Shown: piece by piece, positions 34,834 through 44,109 of the stretch
How the letters are laid out: every line of letters starts with the position of its first letter
How positions within the stretch are numbered: position 1 is the first letter of the stretch
NCBI RefSeq assembly: GCF_009728735.1
Contig: NZ_CP024637.1
Location: 378,241 to 442,240, forward strand
DNA from: Pantoea phytobeneficialis
GTDB lineage: Bacteria > Pseudomonadota > Gammaproteobacteria > Enterobacterales > Enterobacteriaceae
DNA: 64,000 bases
Direction: 5' to 3'
Program-made: the position numbers and the translations under genes
The notes under the pieces: generated by a model
Databases searched by the model: none
What the model saw: only the letters and a program-made list of their open reading frames with translations
Told to the model about the DNA's origin: nothing

Positions 34834-35373
34834 TCAGAATTGCGGTACGGGAAGGACCGGGGTGTTAGCACGCTGCCAGTTGTTCGGACCACTGATGCCG
34901 TAAGACGGAATGGTGATCACATCCAGCGTGGTATGCCAGGTGAGTGCCTGTTCATAGGCGAAGGTTTTGGCCGATCGCGTGGGGGCAAGGCTGCCGGTGT
35001 ACCAGCCAAAGATGATTTTGTGGGCCAGATCCTGCAACGCGCCCTGCGGGATTGCCGGGAAGAAATCTTCTACTTTGAAGGCATTGTGCGCACGGGCGAT
35101 GGTCAGCAATTGCTTGATGTTATCCGGCAGCCCCTGCTCTTCGCTTTCCAGCAGCGCCAGCATGCGTTGCCCCACTGCGTCATCCAGTTGATGGTTTACC
35201 AGCAGGCGGGAAATTTGCATAAAAGGAACAAAACTTTTTGACGGCTGCGCCATCGCAAATGACGGCAGCGCGGAGGTGACCAGGCCACCGGCAATGATCA
35301 CCGCGCCAGAAAGCAGCACTTTCCGGCGTGAGAGTTGGATCTTCCCGACGGAAAGATCGTCTGACTGCAACAT
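34834..35373 (-). CDS. Tat-targeted small subunit of membrane dehydrogenase (complex 2)
   Basis: A 179-residue small subunit with the twin-arginine leader SRRKVLLSGAVIIAGG. It is the first gene of the six-gene operon that encodes two complete dehydrogenases in the order small-large-cytochrome, twice. AGGGAA precedes the ATG. Confidence 0.82.
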   Translation of the reverse strand: MLQSDDLSVGKIQLSRRKVLLSGAVIIAGGLVTSALPSFAMAQPSKSFVPFMQISRLLVNHQLDDAVGQRMLALLESEEQGLPDNIKQLLTIARAHNAFKVEDFFPAIPQGALQDLAHKIIFGWYTGSLAPTRSAKTFAYEQALTWHTTLDVITIPSYGISGPNNWQRANTPVLPVPQF

Positions 35374-35629
35374 GTTGTTTCCCTGACTTTTTCACATTAC
35401 TCAACACCCCCGCCAGTGCGGAGGCGAAAGACATCATGATTCGCTGTTATTGATTTGCTTCGAATATTAACAATCACACAACGCAACATTAATTAAATGA
35501 CTCATAATTGCGCTAGTTATTAATATATTAAATGAAAGTTAAACAAATTCCATACGAGATGAACTTTTTGCGTCAGAGATGAGCGGTATTGGTCAGAAAG
35601 TGGGCTCGTAGCCTAACAAACCGTTGCAG
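35374..35629. other. AT-rich promoter region of the dehydrogenase operon
   Basis: Non-coding and AT-rich (TTAATTAAATGACTC, TTATTAATATATTAAATG). It must hold the promoter of the six-gene operon, but I cannot place -35 and -10 boxes with confidence. Confidence 0.4.
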
Positions 35630-35706
35630 GCGTAGCGGCGCGATTTATCGCGCACTTGTTGTCATGTTGCGACGTAAAGACGCGCGATAAATCGCGCCGC
35701 TACGGG
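35630..35706. repeat. intergenic palindrome family, complete copy 6
   Basis: CGTAGCGGCGCGATTTATCGCGC and its inverted partner GCGCGATAAATCGCGCCGCTACG face each other across about 30 bp. This is one of the two most complete copies in the window. Confidence 0.8.
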
Positions 35707-36443
35707 ACTGGCTGAGGGATAAAAAAGTTGTCAATCAGTTGGCAGGCAACCTGGCTCTTATCCTGTGCCAGACAGAGGTCAACATCTGTGGCAAAGCCTC
35801 TTTCAATCAACTCCAGTGCCGATGAGCATTGGCGTAGAGCAGCAAAATCATGCTGCCGCGCAGATTGATACGCCGCCAGCGACATTTCCGCTTCCGGTGA
35901 ACGACAACGTTCACCCAAGGCCGCAATAATGCCACCCGCCGCGACATAATCTTCAATCGCCGGACGTAAACTGCCATCTGGCCAGCGTTCACCACAGGGG
36001 ATGAGCAGGATCGAGTGAAAATGCCGACAGGCATTGGCCGTGGCCTGGCAATTGCGCAGCCCGGCGCTAAACACCTTTACCCCCTTCTCTCGTGCCTTGA
36101 ATGCGACAGTTGAGCCATTGGGCGATGGCAGCACCAGCCTTGAGCCAGAAGGTATTTTTAACAACGATGCGGGAGATAAGGTAAATGTGTGCTCAGAGAA
36201 ACGACGATCAACACTGGCGGCTTGCGCGCCAATTTCAGCGGCATAGCGTTGAGCAGACTCATCCTTCCACGGCCACGGGGCAATCAAAGCCCCCTGATCA
36301 TTCGCCAGGCTAACACAAGTGGAGAACGACATGACATCAACGATAATGACGCATTCTGCATGTTGCGCCAGGTATTCAGCAGCAAGGCTTCCCCATTCAA
36401 GGCGAATATCGAAGTTTTGCTGAGAGAAATAGTGTTGCGGCAT
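35700..36443 (-). CDS. 2-phosphosulfolactate phosphatase (ComB) family protein
   Basis: A 247-residue ComB-type protein: VIIVDVMSFSTCVSLAND holds the metal Asp, LPSPNGSTVAF and LIPCGERWPDGSLRPAIEDYVAAGGI are family signatures. In methanogens and some bacteria the enzyme dephosphorylates 2-phosphosulfolactate. No other sulfolactate or coenzyme M gene is in the window, so the true substrate in this organism is open. GGAGGG precedes the ATG. Confidence 0.8.
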   Translation of the reverse strand: MPQHYFSQQNFDIRLEWGSLAAEYLAQHAECVIIVDVMSFSTCVSLANDQGALIAPWPWKDESAQRYAAEIGAQAASVDRRFSEHTFTLSPASLLKIPSGSRLVLPSPNGSTVAFKAREKGVKVFSAGLRNCQATANACRHFHSILLIPCGERWPDGSLRPAIEDYVAAGGIIAALGERCRSPEAEMSLAAYQSARQHDFAALRQCSSALELIERGFATDVDLCLAQDKSQVACQLIDNFFIPQPVP

Positions 36444-36552
36444 TACCTTTACCCTCCGTCAATGAACGCCATCATAATTTTTTTCTTATTCAGAAATCAA
36501 ATGTCGTGTTTCATATAAAAATCAGTTTTTTTTAATAATTCTTTTTTTGTAC

Positions 36553-39500
36553 ATGTTCAAAATGAATCATTTAGGATCAAGAGTTCGAAACATAACTATG
36601 CTTAATTCTGTAAATACCCTCAGCACCTCTGCCTCTCACACACCGCAAGATGCTGCTACTTCAGGCTTACCGGTTACCGCACTTCATAATACCTCTATTC
36701 GCCCTTCGACCTCTGGCATCACAAACAATGTTAACGGTTCGAAAAGAGGTGAGATGTTACACCGACTGTTGAAATATAGTTCCAGTGATATTCAGGAAAT
36801 CATTAAATGTCTGAAAGCGTGGTTTGCTGAAAGCCCCGAACAACCAGGCAATGTTTTGTTGCTAATTATTGATATCTTTGTCAGCAGAGGTTCGAATCAT
36901 CTTTCTCATTTTGAAGCCTTGCTTTTCTCTCTCGACAAAGAAAAACCGGAAACGGGATCGTTATCTTTTTATCTGAAGCCTGCCATAGAGGCGGTTTTTG
37001 AACAGTTACACCCCAAATACAAACAAGGGTTATTATCCACCTTTATTAAAGACAAAAACACCCTGGAGAGAACACGTTACCCGCAGATCATAGCCTTTAT
37101 GGATAACCATGAAGAACACCTTAGACGGATTTTTAACGCACGCAACGAAAAATCGCTGGCACTGGAACTCATAGGGCAACAATTATTTCCCTCCTGTCAA
37201 CACTGGGGGATTCAAACTGGAATATTTAATTACAAGGCCGGATTGCCGATTGAAACCTATTACCTGACAGGTGAAAGACACCGATGTTTTGAAGCCACAT
37301 TATTTGATATAAAAAAGTCTATATCACATGAAGATCTCGGTTCGATCGTTACCCCTTTTCAGACTTTGTACGCAGACGACGAGAGAATAACTGTCGCCGG
37401 ACTGAACCTCCCCGACAACAACGGAATATCACGCACCGTTATCATTACGCTGATGGAAACAGATGGACTTACCACACTGCGAGAATGGTGTGAAAAAGAG
37501 AACAACCGGATTAAGCGCGGCTTCCCTTCAGCCGTTGTTACCTATGTCAATAAAAAGAATATTTTTATCAAAATCCTGGCAGCAGTCGCTGAATTTCGTC
37601 AGAAACTTCGCCTCACACCTGAATTAAAAACAGAATCATATGGTTATCTTAATCTTGATAATATCATGTTAAGGACATGCGACCTTAACATCCATCTAAA
37701 TCCCACACCAATAATCTGGCAGTTACTTCAGCGTCTAAAATTGACAGTAAATAATGATGTGGCAGTTAGCCATCTTAGTTCAATCGGCATGTTGAGTATA
37801 ACGTGCCTTTCCCCTGAGGTCAGGAGAGGAAAGTTTACCGCCAGAACTGACGTATATAACATGGGAGTTATATGGGAAAAAATATTTGATGTAAACATCA
37901 ATGTCTGTGACTTTCCCTATTGCGAAGAAATAACATCCTGCCTTGATTCCCTCCCCAAACGCCGCCCGGAATTTTCAACAGTTATAAACAGGTTACTATC
38001 GCCTTACATTACTGATTTAACCCATTTAGCAACGCAGGTTACCGATAAAAAAGACCATGACATCTTGTATAGCTATGCCGCCCAGCAATACAGGAACCCT
38101 GGCGCGCCAGATTTGAACCTGGCAGACATGCTTGATGCAACGGCGATGTACTTAGCCAATACCAGTCACAAGAATTTTTGCACCGACATGATGAAAACCT
38201 GGCCGCAATCTTGTGTTCCGATGCAGGACATTAATCAGATTCAAATCAATAGTAAGAATATGAATGCCAGGCATATTGCACATTTCCCCCGTGATAGTTT
38301 TGCGTCAGGAGGGTTCCGTTTTATGAATTGTAATTTGGCGGGTGCCATTGGCAACGTGGTGACAACATTGACTGATTGCAGCATCAGTTACCCGAACACC
38401 AGGCATTCTGCTGAAATATCCGGTTTTTTTTCAGATTTTCAGATGCAGAACCTACAGCTTGACGGCTCATCAACTCAGCCAATCAGAGTCGCCCCTGCGC
38501 TTTTCAAGCATGTCAATGCCAGTAAAAACACCTGGCGCGGCGTCGATTTTATTCTTCCTACTAATGATGTTATGTCAGATGTTTCCTTTAATCATTCCAA
38601 CCTGGACTCTGTGCTTTTTTCCTCGTTACCCGCAGAGATTGTCAGAAAAAATAATTTCGGCATGATTGATAGTTCTTTACGCAACATGCGAAAATCCATG
38701 ATGAATATTGAATTCAATCATATTACATCTGATCATCTGGTCTTCGCTGATATTGAATTTAAGAAAACCTTTTTTTATAAACCAAAATTTCAAGATTTTA
38801 TCGCCATTCGTTGTGATTTTTCTGACGCCTATTTTGATGATGATTACGAGGCGGGCGATATAAAACTTAATAAGCAACAGTTTAACAATTGGGAGAGAAT
38901 GTATAGTCGACAAGAGGGTGCGCAAGGAGATATCCCTGCGATGTTTGACAGTATTAATAATATTAAAGTTAAAAAAGATTTTGCTCAGCAAATGGTCCAG
39001 GCACTCATTGAACATTTTTTCGTCAATGGCAGAACCATTATCCCGTCGCCTGTGGCAAATGGGTTACTTCAGCATCTGACCCAACCAGACTATCAGGATG
39101 TCGAATGCATTCGTAATTTCTGCGATAATCTCATCTCAGTTATGTTGCATCCGTTGAGAGATCGTTTATTGTCAGATTACCCAGATCATTTCAGGTCTGT
39201 CTGTGCTGATTACCTGATGAAGCTTTCTGCAAAAAGCAATCATCGCCTTAAATATCAATTTCTGGCTTATCAATTGTATAAGCAGCATCCTGAACTCAAA
39301 CAAAAATTCAGCATCGAAATACCACAGATACAGGCAGCAAGAGAATATATTTCTGGTACGCTTGGCATTGATGAACCGGATGATTTTCATTGGGTTTTCA
39401 TCCATCCCCGCTGGCGTTCAGAAACCGGGGTGAATGGCTTTTATTTGTCGTCTGATGCTGTGCATTCATTGCAACATCATGACGCGTTTGATTACAGCCA

Positions 39501-40290
39501 CATCATTCCGATTGGTGTTGATGAAGAGATGCGCGTTTTGTATCTTCCGGCAGAAAAAAGCCTCAATGATAGTATTTGTGCAAGATTTCCGTTTATGATT
39601 CGGCATTTTAAACTTGATAAGGAAACATATCATATTCTCGACGCACTCCTGAATATTGATAATCTTCCCATGACAGTAACGGAAACACTCACCAGCTCAG
39701 ATATTCTCCGCCTTACAGTTATACATTCACATATCAACGCCCTGGTTCACCATAAACCAACAACAAAAATGGAACTTACGGCATTGGCGGATGAAATCCT
39801 GTTAAAAAAAGCATTACACTTATATTTTGATGTTGACGATAAAGATAACTCCCGTTTAAGGCGAGATACGCTTCTGGCAACTGCCTGTCAGCATCCAGCA
39901 TTAAACATCGCGGGTGATAGATTGAGTGTTACCCAACAAAAGGCCATTTTATCCCTGAGTATCGCTGACTTCTTAATAAAACTCGCTTCAAACTATTATT
40001 GTGGTTCTGAATATTTATCACCTACCCCTTTCCGTGCGCTGGCTCATGCTTTTCTTGGCGATCTGCGTCATTTATGGCCTGAGTTGGTAGCCTCATTTGG
40101 CCTGGCACAATATAGGGAAGACGATCAATTAAAAACCAGAGGACGTGTTGAAGACTGGCAGGAGCGTCTTTTACCCACCAATAAAACCACTTTTCCTTGT
40201 GCAGCAATGGTTAGCAGTGATATTTCAGCAGCAATGAATGCCAGCGGGTTGGTCGATAATGTGATCTGGCGAAGAATTTCCCCGCTTTAG
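36553..40290 (+). CDS. SopA/NleL-like HECT-type E3 ligase effector with pseudokinase-like domain
   Basis: About 1245 residues, AT-rich unlike its neighbours. The first ~70 residues are Ser/Thr/Asn-rich, as in type III secreted proteins. Residues about 210-485 look like a protein kinase fold: hinge LMETDGLTTLREWC, catalytic-loop position SYGYLNLDNIML (HxD changed to YxY), LSPEVRRGKFTARTDVYNMGVIWE and PKRRPEFSTVINRLL; with the Asp missing it is probably a pseudokinase. Residues about 590-780 resemble a pentapeptide beta-helix (FRFMNCNLAG, VSFNHSNLDSVLFS). The C-terminal ~450 residues follow the SopA layout and end with EDWQERLLPTNKTTFPCAAM, where Cys sits 29 residues from the C-terminus, exactly as Cys753 in SopA. 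No good ribosome binding site is seen; the start could be 36562 or 36598. No secretion genes are nearby. Confidence 0.7.
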   Translation: MFKMNHLGSRVRNITMLNSVNTLSTSASHTPQDAATSGLPVTALHNTSIRPSTSGITNNVNGSKRGEMLHRLLKYSSSDIQEIIKCLKAWFAESPEQPGNVLLLIIDIFVSRGSNHLSHFEALLFSLDKEKPETGSLSFYLKPAIEAVFEQLHPKYKQGLLSTFIKDKNTLERTRYPQIIAFMDNHEEHLRRIFNARNEKSLALELIGQQLFPSCQHWGIQTGIFNYKAGLPIETYYLTGERHRCFEATLFDIKKSISHEDLGSIVTPFQTLYADDERITVAGLNLPDNNGISRTVIITLMETDGLTTLREWCEKENNRIKRGFPSAVVTYVNKKNIFIKILAAVAEFRQKLRLTPELKTESYGYLNLDNIMLRTCDLNIHLNPTPIIWQLLQRLKLTVNNDVAVSHLSSIGMLSITCLSPEVRRGKFTARTDVYNMGVIWEKIFDVNINVCDFPYCEEITSCLDSLPKRRPEFSTVINRLLSPYITDLTHLATQVTDKKDHDILYSYAAQQYRNPGAPDLNLADMLDATAMYLANTSHKNFCTDMMKTWPQSCVPMQDINQIQINSKNMNARHIAHFPRDSFASGGFRFMNCNLAGAIGNVVTTLTDCSISYPNTRHSAEISGFFSDFQMQNLQLDGSSTQPIRVAPALFKHVNASKNTWRGVDFILPTNDVMSDVSFNHSNLDSVLFSSLPAEIVRKNNFGMIDSSLRNMRKSMMNIEFNHITSDHLVFADIEFKKTFFYKPKFQDFIAIRCDFSDAYFDDDYEAGDIKLNKQQFNNWERMYSRQEGAQGDIPAMFDSINNIKVKKDFAQQMVQALIEHFFVNGRTIIPSPVANGLLQHLTQPDYQDVECIRNFCDNLISVMLHPLRDRLLSDYPDHFRSVCADYLMKLSAKSNHRLKYQFLAYQLYKQHPELKQKFSIEIPQIQAAREYISGTLGIDEPDDFHWVFIHPRWRSETGVNGFYLSSDAVHSLQHHDAFDYSHIIPIGVDEEMRVLYLPAEKSLNDSICARFPFMIRHFKLDKETYHILDALLNIDNLPMTVTETLTSSDILRLTVIHSHINALVHHKPTTKMELTALADEILLKKALHLYFDVDDKDNSRLRRDTLLATACQHPALNIAGDRLSVTQQKAILSLSIADFLIKLASNYYCGSEYLSPTPFRALAHAFLGDLRHLWPELVASFGLAQYREDDQLKTRGRVEDWQERLLPTNKTTFPCAAMVSSDISAAMNASGLVDNVIWRRISPL

Positions 40291-40304
40291 CATTTTGCAA
40301 AAGA

Positions 40305-40324
40305 GGGAGGCACTCAAGCCTCCC
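40305..40324 (-). terminator. intrinsic terminator of yncE
   Basis: GGGAGGC and GCCTCCC form a 7-bp stem with a 6-base loop between the effector and yncE stops. On the minus strand it is followed by TCTTTTGC, fitting a rho-independent terminator of yncE. Confidence 0.65.
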
Positions 40325-40333
40325 TTGGTAGAT

Positions 40334-41422
40334 TTACTTCAGCGCAATCCGCGCCACGCTGTCTTTGCCCTGCGTGGAGTTGTCTTTATTAAACGCCTGC
40401 TTCAGAGAGACATACAACGTTTGACCATCAGCCGAAACCAGCAAACTGTTCGGGTTGGTATCGAATGACCAGCTGTTTTTCACTGCGTAGCTGGTGGCAT
40501 CCAGTTGTAGTACTTTCTTCGACTCACGCTGAGAAATATAGATCTCATTGCGTTTGGCGTTGAATTTGATACCCAGCGCATCGCCCGGAATACGTTTGAT
40601 CACTTTGCCGCTGTGTTCGTCGAATACCAGGGTGGTTTTGCCTTTGGAATCGTCTGTGACGAACAGACGACCGGTGGCCGGATCTTCGGCCATATTCAGG
40701 AACAGATATTCCTTGCCATCACCCGCTGTCCAGCGCTGCTCGATTTTATGCGTACGCGGATTAATCACCACAATCTCACCTGCGCCATTGGCAGCATAAA
40801 CACGATCGGTCAGCGGCGAGTAAATGATCCCCGTTACCCACTTACCGGCATTCTTGATAGTGGTTTTCAGTTTGAAGGTTTTGGTATCCACCACCGAGAT
40901 AAAGCCCGGATCCGCCACGCGGCCTACGTATAATTCATTGCCATGCAGCAACATTTCACGCGCGCCCGGCACATCACCCTCTTTATCCTTCTTGCCACCC
41001 AGCATCAGGCGCTCCAGCACCTTACCGCTTTGTGCATCCACTTTAGACACCCCGCCATCGAGCGAATTGGTGGTGTAGAACACGCGGCCTTCGCCCTCAA
41101 TGGCCATACCGAAGTTCTTCAGATCAGTGTGGGTTTCACCCTGGGTCGCCAGGGTCACTGGATCGAGACGATAGATCATCCCGCCGTTCACGTCTTTAAA
41201 GCCCTGAGCGCTGGCGACATACAGCGCATTCACTGCTGGAGAATACGCCAGTTCATACAGACCGTCGCCCAGTACACGCTGAGTCAGTCGCGTATCCACG
41301 GGCTTCACTGCGGCGGCAGGCACTTCTGCTTTTTTGGCCGGAGCCTGGCATGCCGTCAGACTTAAGGCGGCGATGACTGCGGCGGCAATGGCGGCCTGAC
41401 GCGGACTGAAAAACGATTTCAT
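40334..41422 (-). CDS. yncE: YncE-like periplasmic beta-propeller protein
   Basis: A 362-residue seven-bladed-propeller protein similar to E. coli YncE (353 residues): GLYELAYSPAVNALYVASAQ, GMIYRLDPVTL, and the closing NPNSLLVSADGQTLYVSLKQ. Unlike E. coli YncE the leader ends in LSLTACQ, a lipobox, so this copy may be a lipoprotein. The start at 41422 has GGAG seven bases upstream. A Fur-box-like sequence lies 66-86 bp upstream, and yncE is Fur-regulated in E. coli. It is divergent from the siderophore receptor. Confidence 0.85.
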   Translation of the reverse strand: MKSFFSPRQAAIAAAVIAALSLTACQAPAKKAEVPAAAVKPVDTRLTQRVLGDGLYELAYSPAVNALYVASAQGFKDVNGGMIYRLDPVTLATQGETHTDLKNFGMAIEGEGRVFYTTNSLDGGVSKVDAQSGKVLERLMLGGKKDKEGDVPGAREMLLHGNELYVGRVADPGFISVVDTKTFKLKTTIKNAGKWVTGIIYSPLTDRVYAANGAGEIVVINPRTHKIEQRWTAGDGKEYLFLNMAEDPATGRLFVTDDSKGKTTLVFDEHSGKVIKRIPGDALGIKFNAKRNEIYISQRESKKVLQLDATSYAVKNSWSFDTNPNSLLVSADGQTLYVSLKQAFNKDNSTQGKDSVARIALK

Positions 41423-41487
41423 TCTGAACTCCATCAATGGATAAACGGATTCCGGCAGGCGGTAGCCATAACGGAAGGATCGTAGAA

Positions 41488-41508
41488 AGAATGAGAATCA
41501 TACGTATT
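41488..41508. promoter_or_regulatory. Fur box upstream of yncE
   Basis: GAATGAGAATCATACGTATT; AATGAGAATCAT matches the core of the Fur consensus at 11 of 12 positions. Confidence 0.6.
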
Positions 41509-41736
41509 AACGAAAACTAAGCAAATGCGTGGCAAACAGCAGGTCACTACACCCCGTCTGATCTCAGCGCATACGCGATTTTTAGCGGGAATCGCCCGGT
41601 TTTAACGATGAATTCACGGTCAAAAAAGCGTAAACGTCCGCAACTAAAAGGTTTAATTTTTCTATATCCATATGATTTATATCACTTATATAAATACTTA
41701 CACATTTGAATGAAACCTTTTTAGAATTTTTAAAGC
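41509..41736. other. yncE-fhuE divergent intergenic region
   Basis: AT-rich non-coding sequence between two Fur boxes, with no further gene or hairpin that I can support. Confidence 0.4.
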
Positions 41737-41750
41737 AAATGATTATCATT
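41737..41750. promoter_or_regulatory. Fur box upstream of the FhuE-like receptor
   Basis: AAATGATTATCATT, close to the palindromic core of the Fur consensus, about 115 bp before the receptor gene. Confidence 0.7.
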
Positions 41751-41866
41751 GGCTTTCTCAATTTATGCGCTTCTTAGCGTTAAATGCCGCAGCATGACGT
41801 AAGCGGTGTAATAAAAATCAGAAGCGACACAACAGCAAACCACGTTATTTTTTGGCGGGAAATACT

Positions 41867-44068
41867 ATGTCTTTGAATCGCAGGGAAACTTGTGCGGGAT
41901 CTCGCGCACCTGGCATCCGTAAAACCTTTACCGTGTCATTACTGGCAATGGCGGTACACGCCCTTCTCAACCCCGCCCTGGCGGCGGATACCACCGCGAC
42001 GCAGCAGGACCTGGTGGTGAATGCCAATACCGATAGCAACTCTACCGCGCAGGACAAGACAGATTACCAGGTGAAAACCACGCGTGCCGGAACCAAGTTG
42101 CTGTTGACGCCGCGCGATGTACCGCAGTCCGTAAGCGTGATTACCCAGCAGCGTATGCAGGATCAGCAGTTGCAAACCATTAGTGACGTGCTGAAAAATG
42201 CCACCGGGATTACCAGTAGCCAGGATGACAGCGAACGCGCTTACTACTATTCCCGCGGTTTTTTACTGACCAACTTCACCTATGATGGCATCCCCACTTC
42301 AATGGGGGATTCATGGAACTACGGTGACACTGCCTCGGATACCGCGATTTATGACCGCATCGAAATAGTACGTGGCGCGACCGGACTGATGACCGGCGCA
42401 GGTAGCCCGGCAGCCTCCGTCAACATGGTGCGCAAACACGCCGACAGTAAAGAGTTCACCGGGAATTTGACGGCCAGCTACGGAAGTTGGAACAAACAGC
42501 GCTATGTTGCTGATGTTTCTACTCCTTTAAATGAGTCGGGTTCGGTACGTGGTCGTGTCATTGCGGGTTATCAGAATCAGGACAGCTGGCTGGACCGTTA
42601 TCGTAAAAACACCAAATTCCTCTATGGCACGATCGATGCCGATATCACCGATAACACCACTTTGTCGTTAGCTTATGACTATCAGGACGCGGATACTAAA
42701 AACCCCACCTGGGGTGGTAATCCGGTGTTTTACAGCAATGGTTCACTGACTCATTACGATCGCAGCCTGAACTCCTCGGCAGACTGGACTTATTACCACA
42801 CCACCGTGCGGAAAGTGTATGCCGACCTGGTACATAATTTTGATAACGGCTGGTCTTTCCGCTTAAACGGTACCCATGCGGAAAATACCTTTAGCGACAA
42901 ATTGCTGTACACCGGTTATCTGTCTTTGCCTGACCAGGATACTGGCGAAGGGGCCGACGGGTTCGGCAGTATGGACCGTGGCAAACGAGAGCTGACCTCG
43001 GTGGATGGCTATGCCAGCGGTCCGTTTGAACTCTTCGGACGCCAACACCAGCTTATGGCGGGTGTCAGTTACAGTCGCCAGCACAATAAAACCTACAGCA
43101 GTGATGGCGTCACCGATCAGGATGCTTACGATATCGCTACCGGTGATATTGGTGTGTTCAATAATCACTGGAATGGCAACATTGCGGAACCTGAATGGAG
43201 CGACTGGTATGAGAATGCTGACGATGTGATCCGTCAGAAATCCGTTTACACCGCCGCACGTTTCTCACTGGCTGACCCTCTGTCACTGATCCTCGGTGCC
43301 CGTTATACCCAATACAGTACCAACGGCAGCAGCGGTAATATGGATAAAAACAACATCACGCCGTATGCGGGTGTGGTGTATGACATCAACGATACCTGGT
43401 CAGCTTACGCCAGCTATACCTCCATCTTCCAACCGCAAACCTATCGCGACAGCAGCGGTCACTACCTGTCACCGGTTACCGGAAAAAGCTATGAAACGGG
43501 CCTGAAATCCGCCTGGTTTGATGGTCGCCTGACCGCGACGTTGGCGATCTTCCGCATTGAGCAAAATAACGTTGGTGAAGCCATCAATGGCGAGTACGTC
43601 AACAACAGCAGCGAACAGGCCTATAGCGCCACTAAAGGCGCTCGCAGCAAGGGTGCCGAGTTCGAGTTAAACGGCGCGATCACCGATAATCTGCAAATGA
43701 CTTTTGGTGCAACACGCTATGTCGCGCGCGATTCGGAAGGCCGTTATAACCCGGATCAACCGCAAACTGACTTCAAGTTGTTTACCAGCTATCGCTTGCC
43801 GATGCTCCAGGACCTCACCATTGGTGGTGGTATCAACTGGCAGAATCGTGTGTTTGAAGATGACACCGCACCGGATGGCAGCACGCAACGCGTGTATCAG
43901 GGTAGCTATCCACTGGCTAACCTGTTTGCCCGCTATCAAGTCAGCAAGCAAGTGTCGGTGCAGGCGAACATCAATAACCTGTTCGATCGCACCTACTACA
44001 CGTACATGAACAACTACGTCTACGGTGAACCGCGTAACGTCTCGGTCAGCGTGTCGTATCAGTTCTGA
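41867..44068 (+). CDS. fhuE: FhuE-like TonB-dependent ferric siderophore receptor
   Basis: A 733-residue outer-membrane receptor that follows E. coli FhuE (coprogen/rhodotorulic acid/ferrioxamine) closely: plug motifs RDVPQSVSVITQQRMQDQQLQT, YYYSRGF and VRGATGLMTGAGSPAASVNMVRKHA, barrel motifs SYGSWNKQRYVAD and ASYTSIFQPQ, and the terminal aromatic SVSYQF. A signal peptide is present. The start at 41867 is chosen for GGGA just upstream. A Fur box precedes it, indicating iron repression. Confidence 0.88.
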   Translation: MSLNRRETCAGSRAPGIRKTFTVSLLAMAVHALLNPALAADTTATQQDLVVNANTDSNSTAQDKTDYQVKTTRAGTKLLLTPRDVPQSVSVITQQRMQDQQLQTISDVLKNATGITSSQDDSERAYYYSRGFLLTNFTYDGIPTSMGDSWNYGDTASDTAIYDRIEIVRGATGLMTGAGSPAASVNMVRKHADSKEFTGNLTASYGSWNKQRYVADVSTPLNESGSVRGRVIAGYQNQDSWLDRYRKNTKFLYGTIDADITDNTTLSLAYDYQDADTKNPTWGGNPVFYSNGSLTHYDRSLNSSADWTYYHTTVRKVYADLVHNFDNGWSFRLNGTHAENTFSDKLLYTGYLSLPDQDTGEGADGFGSMDRGKRELTSVDGYASGPFELFGRQHQLMAGVSYSRQHNKTYSSDGVTDQDAYDIATGDIGVFNNHWNGNIAEPEWSDWYENADDVIRQKSVYTAARFSLADPLSLILGARYTQYSTNGSSGNMDKNNITPYAGVVYDINDTWSAYASYTSIFQPQTYRDSSGHYLSPVTGKSYETGLKSAWFDGRLTATLAIFRIEQNNVGEAINGEYVNNSSEQAYSATKGARSKGAEFELNGAITDNLQMTFGATRYVARDSEGRYNPDQPQTDFKLFTSYRLPMLQDLTIGGGINWQNRVFEDDTAPDGSTQRVYQGSYPLANLFARYQVSKQVSVQANINNLFDRTYYTYMNNYVYGEPRNVSVSVSYQF

Positions 44069-44078
44069 TAATGAATGG

Positions 44079-44104
44079 CAGCGCCCTGCAATGACAGGGC
44101 GCTG
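44079..44104. terminator. bidirectional terminator between fhuE and DUF1471 genes
   Basis: CAGCGCCCTG and CAGGGCGCTG form a 10-bp perfect stem with loop CAATGA between two convergent genes. Confidence 0.75.
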
Positions 44105-44109
44105 TGGAT

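Noticed and set aside
36443-36600. Hrp box or other type III promoter before the effector
   Set aside because: No GGAAC ... CCAC pair with suitable spacing is visible.
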